Of a DNA stretch of 60,000 bases, positions 1 to 10,272 are shown in pieces. The notes below the pieces were generated by a model. That model worked only from the letters and a program-made list of their open reading frames with translations, was not told where the DNA came from and ran no database searches. The stretch is from Lingula anatina (taxonomy: Eukaryota > Brachiopoda > Lingulata > Lingulida > Lingulidae), in contig NW_019773847.1 in assembly GCF_001039355.2 (NCBI RefSeq), positions 1,327,679 through 1,387,678 of the forward strand, given 5' to 3'. Position 1 is the first letter of the stretch. Each line of letters begins with the position of its first letter. The position numbers were made by a program, and so were the translations under genes.

Positions 1-1043
1 CTTTTTTAAGATCTAAAAGGTGATTTGAAATGAATCTTCGAAGTTTTCAAAGACACATTGCGTCGTGATGTGAACAGTGCAGATGTGACACATCGCAGAC
101 TCAACTGAAACAATCGACGCACTTGCGGTTAGGTCTTCATCATCGCAATAGCAAGAAGTCGAAATGTCAATAAGACACAGAGATTTAACAGAATCGTTTC
201 ATGTGTTGTGTCCCAAATTTACACTGTCACACTGTGTGCTGTGAACTGAAAAAAAACCCCGCCTTCTGTTGCATTGTCTTTACGTTGAGTAGCAATTATC
301 ATTCTGAAAAATAAATGGGTGGTCATGGCCCCCTAAGATATTCTCGACAGAATTGCTTAAGTTCCTTCCCAGGACTTGGATGATTGGCTCTGCGTTAAGG
401 CTCCATATCTGTGAATATTTAGTGAAGAATCAATCTGTGTCCCTTGCAGAGGGTAATATTTACCAGTAAGCGGGACACGCATGTACATTAACGTTGCTTT
501 AGCACTGTATGCGTACGGGTATCTCTGCAGTGGTGGATTTAGGGGGAGGGGGTGTCAGGGGGGTCCTGACCCCCACTTCGATTTCTGAAAAAAACCACAC
601 CACTGTTTCCCTCTTGAAATTAGAATTTTGACTAGCTGAATCATAGTTCTACACCGTATCTCTAAAATATATCTCTTAAGGGGGCCCCGAACCCCACGAT
701 TCACTACTTTATGTACACGGTTGACATTAAATATGGAATCATATTTCTTCAATTTTTTCCAACTTTTTAGTAATAAATGAAAACAAGGAATTCTTTTATT
801 CAATAAACGGCTAAATACTGAACTTTCTTCCAACATTTCGCCATCTGTCAGATAGCCTCGTTCACTGAATGATGAAGATGCTCTGAAAGACAGAAATTTT
901 TCCTTAAACGCCGTTATTATGAGGTTCACATCTCATCTGTGCCTCACGCTATTTGAATAATGTCATAAAGCACATCACCCTTGATAATATTGATGATAAA
1001 GTATGAAAGTCATTTTCATCATAAAATGGTAACATTTCTTTTA
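1..1043. other. Gene-free flank downstream of the sulfotransferase
   Basis: No coding exon is supportable here. The stretch is AT-rich and should hold the 3' untranslated part of the minus-strand sulfotransferase near its right edge; an AATAAA-like hexamer overlaps the stop codon at about 1040–1045 on the minus strand. It contains one decayed copy of the hAT-like MITE family at 528–698. Confidence 0.5.
528..698 (+). mobile_element. hAT-like MITE, 3'-truncated copy
   Basis: It begins with CAGTGGTGGATTTAG, close to the family TIR, followed by a G-run and GTCAGGGGGGTCCTGACCCC. It then shares the body sequence around GAATTTTGACTAGCTGAATC with the copies at 21801–22028 and 55776–56077. The right terminal repeat is missing, so no target duplication can be read. 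Confidence 0.6.
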
Positions 1044-1156
1044 TTACAGAAACTCGTATCCAATGTTCTTGGCGTAAGTAGTGTCCTTGAGCCTTTTCTC
1101 GTAGCATCTGTTGAACTCTTCATTTTTTGCAACAGTAAAGTGATGTTTCCAATCTC
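1044..1156 (-). CDS. Last sulfotransferase exon with unusual acceptor
   Basis: This exon reads GDWKHHFTVAKNEEF, continues for about 38 codons and stops with TAA at 1046–1044. It matches the conserved SULT C-terminus that follows the GxxGxW PAPS motif. The previous exon has a perfect AAAG|GTAAGT donor leaving phase 1. Directly before this exon lies a strong pyrimidine run, but the dinucleotide at 1158–1157 reads TG on the minus strand rather than AG. Using it gives KGDWK, two residues shorter than the usual GxxGDWK loop. This may be a non-canonical site, a sequence error or a decayed allele. Confidence 0.65.
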
Positions 1157-4046
1157 CACAGGAAAAAAAATCATTCGTATTTCAGAAAACAGAAAAATAA
1201 TAGAATGGCAGTCTAGTGAATTACGGCCGTTTACTCATAAATAGAAAAGAAATGTCGATATTAATGTATAAAGATATATTTTAAGCCACACTTTTTTATT
1301 TTTATGGATGACATCCTGCGCGCGCACCGATTTTCGCCCGTTCTCCGAAAAAAAAAATCCCCCCCAGCCCCCAAAGTCGGTTGTCGCAAACGGTCGTTAT
1401 TGAATTTGCCAGGAAATGAGCTTTCTGCGCATGCGTATTATCGCCACGTGGAAATGTGGCCGCTTTGCCGTCAAATTCATCTCTAGAATTACTTATAAAT
1501 TACACTACAATAAAAGTCATAAAGAGAACGGGCNATTTTGGGGTACCCAGAGGATGTCATCCATAAAAATAAAAAAGTGTGGCCTTACAGTGATCTGACT
1601 AATGCGGGGGCCTTTAGAAGCTAATTCAACCCAAGGCTGTATATTGGCATAGTTCTTAGGTTGGTTGTGTAAGAGGACGGCAACACAAAACATTAAGAAA
1701 GTCAAAAGAAGCTCCGTACAGGCATAATAAGAGCTGAAGTTGTGTAATTTCGATACAAAAATTGATACATGTCTGTTTTAAAGTGAACATAATGTAAAAC
1801 TGAGGATATTTCGCAACTTACCTTTCCTGAAGAAACCCGATGCCTCTGGTCTCCATAGTTCCAGGTCAGCGGTCTTTCTTTCCTTCATAATGTCAAAAGA
1901 ACAAAGCCGAGTAACCTCGTCGTAAAATTCATCTGTGCCTGTACTTTCAAGAAACTCGGCAATGCGGTGAACTTCTTTATTTAAGTCCTGAAACCCGGGG
2001 AAATATAAAGTGTGGACAAGGGAGAGATTATAAGAAATGGAAACTACTAGCGGTATTATATGTACGAAAAATCCTGAAATTCTGAAAAATTATGCCAAAT
2101 GTGGTTTAAAAATTCCACTTGTACAATACGGTAATATGCGGAAAAGAACAGAAACGAACCTTTTTCAAGTCCTCAAACTTGAGAACAAGAGCGTTAGATT
2201 TGTCCACCTGAACAGACAATGACTCTGTATGGTTTATCCAATCTCCGTATTCATCTAAATATTTCAAAATTTGCAATATACCAATTTGTGTTTTAAATAT
2301 TCACTATTCAAAAAGCAGGCTGCGTATAATTTTAGATATTTGGCCGTAAGCTAACACTATGAAAACATTCCAGCTTGTGCTTAATTATATATTATCATAC
2401 ATAATTAAACTACGAAGCTTATGAACATTTTTGCTAATTTTAACATGTATTTACGGTGTATGAAAAGAAGACAAACAAAGCAGGATCATTATTAAATAGC
2501 TTACCTCGCCCCTCTAAAAAGACAGGAAAATATCCAGCCCATGCTCCTGTTTCATACTGATAAAACTTTATCCCTTTTAAATGGTAGAAATAAGACACGG
2601 CTACATCCTTGGGATGTCTAACTGTAAAGATCAGCTTGGAATTCTCCAGTGCAGCTTTTGGAAATAAATCAGGGGTGACGTGGGTGTTCAATACCCGTGG
2701 TGATGGCAAAGGTTCCACTGCAGAATTTCCAACAGCCTCAGGGTACATAGCAGTTAATTTGGATTGGTGTAACAGCTCAGCCTTCCCAGTGGCTAGCATA
2801 CAACATATCTCCCAACACCAGTGTGTTCCTAGAATTTTCTAAAGTACTTAATAAAACGGTCAATGTTTAAACTGACATATTACAAACAGTTACATACACG
2901 TAAACAAAAACCCATATATGTATGTATATTTAATGTAATAAGAAAACAACAAGGAACCCTTGTACTTCATTCATCTTTTACAAAACCGAACAATGACAAC
3001 CACCCGCTTGTTTAGGCATCTATTTCTCACATCTGTTTAAACACCGTGTTGGATGTACCTGTATTATATTAGATATGGTTTATGTCTAGACTATCTGATA
3101 TACTAATATATGTAGCACGTAGGTCAGTTGGTGCTAAAAGTACATACCAATACACTGATAACACTAACTTACATGTTCGTAATGCGGCGAAGAACATTCA
3201 TCACGTGATCAATTCCGTTTACAAAAATTAGTTTACGAAACCTCCCTGGGGTCATTCCACAAAAGCTGACCATCTGCCTCCCGTCAGTGACGCAAGCATT
3301 TTCGACGATGACCTCCTCCAAGGAAGTTGGGTTTTCACCTCCGTTTGAATGTTTGTCTTTTCGTTCGCTATCAACCTAACTATAAATGTTATGGATGGTG
3401 AGTTAATAATTTTATTTATTAACGTATCCAATAATCATTAATGAGAATTATTACTGAGTTGTCTTGGTTCTCTGTCTGCGTTCTCTGAATGCTTTTCTAG
3501 TTTTTACATGGATCTAACTTGCTCTATTATTTTCTGCGTTTTAATTATACTTAACTGTCTGTGCTCTCTAATATGTAAAGAAATCAACATCAATTAGAAA
3601 TGATGTAAAACAGTAATGCAAATATTATACAAATGTGTGCGTCAATGACGTGACCCTAATGTTCAATCTTTGGGAAATGACCCTCTAAAGCTATATATCT
3701 CCACCATGTTTTGTCTACCTGATTTAGGCCAATTGATAATCCATATATCGTCAGGTCTAGCTTTGAACTGGGCCAAGTCTTCTCCCATTCGCTTTGATAA
3801 TCCTGGAAACACTGGCCAGTTTCGGCCAGCAAACTCAATCAAGGTGAATTCATTTCCATCGGCGTCTGGGACCTGGAAGTGTTTTAGCCTTTTCTTTACA
3901 GTTTACAAACAATTATTTTTCTAATTCATAATTTGGAGATTCAGTGCTCTTTATATTAAATAATATTTTCCCTATTTGACCATATCTGTGATCTGTAATT
4001 AAGGTGCATTTACCTTAATAAGGTTGTCCGTGCTCCAAAGATCCAT
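1044..4046 (-). CDS. Cytosolic sulfotransferase (SULT family), six exons
   Basis: Predicted to transfer sulfate from PAPS to a hydroxyl or amine of a small molecule in the cytosol. Coding exons on the minus strand are 4014–4046 (starts MDLWSTDNLIK), 3719–3872, 2505–2828, 2160–2254, 1822–1987 and 1044–1156. The first five join with matching phases and GT–AG sites. Visible SULT hallmarks are the 5'-phosphosulfate loop WPKSGTHW across the second/third exon join, a VLNTHV motif with the expected catalytic His, and the 3'-phosphate motif RHPKDVAVSYFYH. Further along are FEDLKK, a DLNKEVHRIAEFL segment and FFRKG before GDWKHHFT in the last exon. The model gives 294 residues, normal for the family. 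The 95-bp fourth exon matches the usual SULT exon size. The last intron holds a MITE and ends without AG. The substrate cannot be predicted. Confidence 0.88.
1281..1588. mobile_element. MITE with about 65-bp terminal inverted repeats
   Basis: The left arm 1281–1346 and right arm 1523–1588 are near-perfect inverted copies; both contain CCACACTTTTTTATTTTTAT, GGATGACATCCT and CGCCCGTTCTC. No protein is encoded. It lies in the last intron of the sulfotransferase. The single ambiguous base of the window (N at 1534) falls in the right arm. The flanks do not show a clear target duplication, so the superfamily is unassigned. Confidence 0.75.
3305..3400. repeat. Dispersed repeat fragment
   Basis: CCTCCTCCAAGGAAGTTG and the following GTTTGTC/GTTCG-rich words are similar to 30353–30420, where CCTCCTCCGAGGAAGTTG is followed by CTGTTCGTCCG. 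It is probably an interspersed repeat present in two introns of this window. Only two diverged copies are seen, so boundaries are uncertain. Confidence 0.35.
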
Positions 4047-6058
4047 TAGTCGTTGATCGATTTTTTCCTTTAAACTCTCACTCTACTTCTTATTGGTCTT
4101 TAAGTTTAAAAATTATCAGCTGGTTAGACCCTGTTCAATCGGGTGTAAAGCTATTTTACTTGAATTATACAGCTGTGTGAAATTTGTGCTGTTGAAAATC
4201 TAATCTAGGTTAGCAGAACGTAAGTTGTTCTAATATTGCACCTATATCCCAAAGGCCCTCTTTCGGTAAAATTTTTGTTCGTATATATTTTTATCACATT
4301 CTGATTACATTGTTTTTTATTGGGCTTAACGGCTTTATTCCTCAGTTCAGACAGAACGATTCTGTGACGACGTGGGAATTTATGATAGAAAAAATGGTGT
4401 ATAAAAACGGTAGCGTCCTGAGAATATAACAAAAATGATGAATTCAAACCCTTAGTGCATATACTGAATATGCTTCTGTTTTAAAATTATTATGAATAAG
4501 AGCTATACAGACACGGGCTCATCAAATAAGTGTCATGTGTCCTAAAGTTACGTCAAGAACCTGTCTATGTACATGTTCTGTACGTGTTCGGGTACCACTA
4601 TACTGGATCATTAGCTTACAAACTAGGTTTAAATTTAATAAGGGAAGTTTGGCGATTAAGTAATTATAATTTATCTATCTAATACTATATAATAACTTTG
4701 CACTATTCTTTTACTAGAGGGGTCTTTCAATAAAAGAGGCCGTCACGGGCCAAATTTCGAACACCATATTTGTGTTTGTCCTTTACTTTACTGTATACTT
4801 TCGCTTAAATTAATGAGGAGACATTAAGGAATATTTTTCAAAAACATATTTCATCGATTTTTTTCCAAGTAATCAATGAAAACTTATTTTAATCACTTTT
4901 CTGTAACTTTTGATAACCTCTTCAGTGTATTTATGACATCAGTTCAATAATTAAATTCAGCAATAGACCATTAAAAATATAGGGGAAGGCGAGCTTAGTC
5001 CGCCCCGTTTTTATAAAAATTGAGATGGAGAATAAACTACCGGCATTGCCTTCAGGCTTCTAGATTTTTTTCAGAATAAAGTTCATTTATATACCCTATT
5101 TGTGGTATAAGTATCAGAAGTGAGCTTTCGATTTCAAAATATTTAACCAAGTGTGCGAATGTGCCCCACCCCAGGCGCATCTTTTCATAAGATGAAAATC
5201 GTCAATTTGACATGTAATAGCATTATTATAACAATAGCCGACGATAAAAATATTCAGAGGTACCAAGTTCAATTCTGTTTCCCCGAGTTTTCATCATATG
5301 CTATTTGCTGATGTGAAAGGAAAATGTGAAAAATGAGCTACCAAGAAGGGGTGTTCCTATTGGTTAAAGTCAGAAAAGCCAGCAAAGCTTAGATGATAAT
5401 CTGTGATCGTTTAAAACTGTCCAGCATCTTAAAATATTGCGATCAAATCTGTAAACTTAAATATATGTTTAAGAGATATTTTTGAAGATACGCTTCAAAT
5501 TACATATGATTAACACGCAACTGCGAGTCCACATAACACAACAAATTTCCCTTATTGGCGTTTTTTGGGTTTACCAGAGTGTATCTCAGGTTTTAAGTTG
5601 GAAAGCGAATGTAGTGCCCTCTGGCCACAGGTTAAAAAAAGATCCTCCCAGTAATATGCTACAGTTATCTACAGGCTTCTCGTAATCGTTGCTCCTCCAT
5701 AATAATGGAATGTTGTTACCTGGATATTGCTCATCAAGCATCTGCCTCGAGCTAGAGGGGCACGCGCCCCAGAACTAGGAACAGCTCAATTACCTGACCT
5801 AATAAGCCAGGTAATAACCATCCAGATCTTTGGATACAAAAGAGACCCTCCTACGAAGTGATGCGCTCAGAAGATAATCACTGGCTTCTAATAATGAGCT
5901 CTCTGATTGGCTTATACGGTAACTTAGGGACCCTCCATGTAATGTATATAAGCAACTGTGGTAAAAATTTACAGGGCACATGCCATTTTCATCCATAGAT
6001 ATGCGTACAGTTCACTCATAGCAGCAGTGAAGACCCCATCCTCAGTTCTGCAGTCAAG
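4047..6058. other. Intergenic region between divergent genes
   Basis: This lies between the start of the minus-strand sulfotransferase and the start of the plus-strand ZO-like gene, so it should hold both promoters. Open frames here are short and have no recognisable domains or splice structure. No repeat or RNA gene was recognised. Confidence 0.5.
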
Positions 6059-8813
6059 ATGAGGCTTAAGCTGTGTAACGTTATTTCAGATTCACAAAAT
6101 CGTGGCAGTCAGGTACGACAGTTTTAAGCAAATAGAGTGTTGCAGTAGTGTCGGGTGTATTTCGAACTTAAGTTTCATTTTAAACTTGATTTTTTGCGTA
6201 AGGCCACATCGTGATACACTTTGTACACTTTACAGCATGGAACTCCATATAGTCCCATGTTTTACAGGTACCAATACCGCTGTATATATCCTGTAAGTTT
6301 GATAATGTTGGGACTATAGCTCTTAAAGTTGACTGACTGTGTTTCATGACAGAATTCTATTAGGCATACTCGAACAACAAGATTTCAATTATGATATTTA
6401 CTTTTTTGTTGTTGTTATCAAAGTATTATCCTATTCTAGATCGAGGAAGCTGGCTGGGAGATTCATAAGGTGCAGTTATCAAAGGTAGGCAAAGCTGTTT
6501 TTTTTTCACATTTGAAAAGTCCATTTTTGTAGCCTACATTTCCTAATCACATTATATTCATGCGATGTAGAGATGCATTTAAGGGGGCCGTGGGTCTCTT
6601 TGCCTTGATTTAATGTACCTGTTATTAAAATTTCGATGATGAGATAATTAACAGCCATTTGTATAGTCTACAAGTTCAGGAACGAACATGAAGTTGTTCA
6701 GATTGTTATCTACCGTGTGAAAAAAAATTAACTTCGTCAATTACTTTACCCATCATATGTAATTATGTAGATTAATTACGTTGTTAAGTTGGAATAGCCG
6801 CTTGTTTATGTTGTAAAAGTTTGTCAGGTGCATGCATAAGAGTGAATAAATGTAAAATGAGAACTAACATCACGTTCATATATACATGTGAAGTAATATA
6901 CCTGTATATTATATTTGATATTTGCCCGTGTGTAGGTCCCTGTGTTAGGATTCGGTATAGCAGTGAGTGGTGGTATTGACAGTCCACAGAATGGAGATAA
7001 TTCGATATTGATTTCGGACGTACTGAAGACTGGTCCAGCAAACGGAAAACTACAGTAAGTTTCATCAGAGAGGCTAGTTGCTAGACTTTCATTTTTAATT
7101 TTCGATAAATATTGCCCGATATTCATTAACATTCCATTGTCCACTCGGCCTGTTGTTATTCGTAATATTTTTAATTTTTTGGAAGGGGATCCATTACAGT
7201 TGCGGGTATTTTTACCTGTTAAAGGGTTAATTTGCTGTTATAGGAGATTTCTCAACAGAGATTCCTGCATGGTTAATTAAAATTTTCCCCATTCTTTTTT
7301 CTAGAATAAATGACCGTGTGATAAGTGTGAATGGGTCTTCCTTTGACCACATTGACCACTCTTCAGCCATCGGAGCTCTCGAAAATTGTGGGAACACGAT
7401 GGACATGGTCAGTTAGTTCTTTATATTTATAATAAGATAACGACTGGTAGCTGATAATTTAAAGCAATTGTTTATATTAGTAGTAATCAGCATTTCGTTG
7501 TTGTAGGTCATCCGCAGGTTAGTCGTGCTTAGTGATGCTGAAGAACATGCGCAGGCCAGTGTGGCTATTAACGAGAAGAACGAAAGGGAATGTAAGTTGA
7601 AACAACCAACAAGTTGTCTATTTTTTTTCTAGATTAAACTCCCGTGTGTGCGCTAATGCATCTGTGGAGTGCCCCCCCCCCTATCGACCTGCATTCCTGA
7701 ATTATTGTTATGTTTAAGATTGTGTGGGATCTCAGTGCAATTATTTTTTCTTCTTGATAAAGCAAATATGAATAATTTCCCCAGGATCCGCCCATGACTA
7801 GTGGCTACAATGACGTAATTATATATTTTCATTTCAGATTATAATATTGTTCTGGGCAGCAGATTCTACATCAAGGAAACAATTTGTAACAGATCGGTAG
7901 CACGTGATTGTGGAAATAAAGAAGGGAAGACAGTTATCAGGGTAGGTGTATACGAAAGCTGTAAAAGTTGCCAAATTTAGAGTTTTTGTAAGTCATAAAA
8001 GACCATATCTATAAAGATAACATATGCTCCACGTTTACACTGTGCGCGAGTGCTTTTGCATTTTCAAAGCTATTTTCTTTAATGTTAGATCAACAAAACT
8101 GCGACAGAATCATTAGTTAATGGAGCTAGAAAAATTATGGAAAAGTCTAAGGACAAACTTCGTCTGGTGGTGAAGAAGGCAAGCATTGACAGTAAGAAAC
8201 AGATCAGCAATAACAACTGTCAAATGGGTAAGTTAATCACTTTGACCAAATGTGACACTGGTTACGGATGAAACTCGATATGTCTGCTGTTTATGCGAGC
8301 AAGAAATATGAACTGCCAAGTTTATGAGGCGTTTTGTTTTTATTTTTTATCGTTGTAAGTATACTTCATGCCGATCATACTCATTTCATGTATGTTTATT
8401 TTACAGACGTTCCAGTTACAAAAAGAAAAAATAATATGAACAAAACAGTCAGCAATCTATTTCCTATCAGATCTGCTTCATCACGTGTCAACTTGCCACA
8501 GAAGCACCAGCAACAATCACCTGCACTCCGAAAGAGGACACTATACATGTACAATGACAATCCTCAACCAAAACCAACATGTCAGCTTTCACACTCTACT
8601 CAGTCAAGACCAAGATTACTGTCCACCAATAGTTTTCAACAATGTAACCTACTAGTTGAATTTTCATCAACGTCAAACATAGAGTTAGTGCAGTGTGGAA
8701 AGTATCTATCTACCACAAGGACTGCGAGCTCTGAAAAAAAAACTAGCCATTTTGTTACATTACAGAGAATCCCCAACCTTAGACATTATGACAGTATTTT
8801 CTATCTACCATAA
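6059..8813 (+). CDS. Short ZO (tight-junction protein)-like protein, tandem PDZ
   Basis: Eight coding exons join in phase: 6059–6112, 6440–6484, 6936–7054, 7305–7407, 7507–7591, 7838–7941, 8089–8227 and 8407–8813. They total 1,056 nt and 351 residues. PDZ1 (about residues 26–115) has the carboxylate loop [10 protein letters not shown], then [18 protein letters not shown] and [10 protein letters not shown], very close to PDZ1 of ZO-1/2/3. PDZ2 (about 140–222) reads [30 protein letters not shown] and KLRLVVKK, like the ZO PDZ2 that forms swapped dimers. A Ser/Gln-rich tail of about 140 residues follows and ends at TAA. Canonical ZO proteins continue with PDZ3, SH3 and guanylate kinase, which are absent here. 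It is either a short paralogue or a truncated duplicate. It is probably a cytoplasmic junction-associated scaffold. Confidence 0.85.
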
Positions 8814-9150
8814 AAATTTAGTACCTACATCTCTGATAAATCTTTCTTTCATGAATTAATGATAAATGTAAAAGTGAATGCAATCTTATAATTACGAAAT
8901 TAATATTACAGGATAACCCTGTCTTTTGAAAAATATTTCAACCAAGCACCTATAAGGATACTCTAGTTGTATTCAGCCTGACTGGACCTAAGAAATGACC
9001 GGAGAACCTGTTGTTGCTCGGATAATTGTTTATAATTGCCTCTTCCTGAAACAGCTGCGAACTTTTTGTAGTTTAACGTTGTAATTGTTTCTATTAAATG
9101 TTTCAAAATATATTTACTAGAATTGAAACCGTAAAAAAAAAGCAAATCTC

Positions 9151-9156
9151 AATAAA
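9151..9156 (+). promoter_or_regulatory. Candidate poly(A) signal of the ZO-like gene
   Basis: AATAAA lies about 340 bp after the TAA stop of the ZO-like gene, on the same strand. The position is plausible, but such hexamers are common in AT-rich DNA. Confidence 0.25.
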
Positions 9157-10180
9157 TGAGCCAGAATGACTCTTATCATCTGTTTTATAAGAGACGGATA
9201 CGCAATGTAGAAAGTATTTGGATTTTTCTGTGATCAGTAATCTGAAAGAAAGAGTCCGTGAGGTGCGATAGTTCTACTATGTTATACTTGCATCCCTGCC
9301 AAGATATGCCGTACCGGTACACCACTACAAGATATTACTACACATATCTACGTAGGGTAAATTTAACTTTGTAGTCCTAGCCTTAGCCTATGTATAAATG
9401 TATTCTTGAAACCAGCTTGTCAAACAGGCATCCATTTTATGTTACTTGTCCATTGGAACTTTTTATTAACTGATTATTCACTGTTATATGCTGTTTTACA
9501 GTTGCTTCTATTTTTTTCGTTTTGTTTTATCTGAATGTCGAAAAAGCTAATCTTGGCGCCTGGCAATTACATGTATAATGGGCTCAAGAGTTAACAAAGA
9601 CATGTAAGCAAGATGTTGCCCACAAGTTCAGTTAACTTTAATTATGGTGTACCGATATTAGAATGTTCGGGACCTGCGCATCCTTGCCTCAATGCCATTA
9701 AATCCAGTTGATAAGTGTCATTAACTGATGTTCGCATGGCTCTACAAGGTCAGACTAAGTAATTAAATTAGATGTTGTGATTGTTATCTCACGAAATATT
9801 CAACTTCCTTTTTTAAGACTAGACATGTCTTACTGATTCTTTTGTATTCTTTATATGCTCGAAGTTTATCTGTCTTATGTTGCAGATTGAAATGTTAATT
9901 TGATTTACTGTGTTGTTAGGAAGTTTCCAAGAATTTGTGAAATAATCTCAGTAATACGTCGATGTTCGTTGACTTTCGTTTTGCAGACTGGAAACAGGCC
10001 ACCATTCTGAAGACGGCATCAAATACTGTAAATTAATCTGCCATGTTTTGTATTGAAAAGATTAAGATGTTGCAATATCATATTGGGTGAATTTCTAAAA
10101 TTTGATGGATAGTTCTTGGGAAAATGAAATTAGAAATACTGCGCGTTTTTATCCAACCTACAGTATATAAGATGGGCGTG

Positions 10181-10272
10181 AGTGGTGGATTGAAGAAGGG
10201 GGAGACACACATTTCACCCCCTTTTCATCCTTGTATACCCCCCCCCCCCCAGCAAATATCTGGATCCGCCAG
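10181..10272 (+). mobile_element. Miniature hAT-like MITE with 8-bp target duplication
   Basis: This 92-bp element begins AGTGGTGGAT and ends ATCCGCCAG, an imperfect inverted pair matching the TIR of the larger family. The flanks are TGGGCGTG at 10173–10180 and TGGGCATG at 10273–10280, seven of eight bases identical, as expected for a hAT insertion. The centre is C/G-rich. Confidence 0.6.

Noticed and set aside
3181-3300. Minus-strand stretch reading like coding sequence within the sulfotransferase intron
   Set aside because: The flanking exons join perfectly without it (WPKSG to THW), and an interspersed repeat abuts it.
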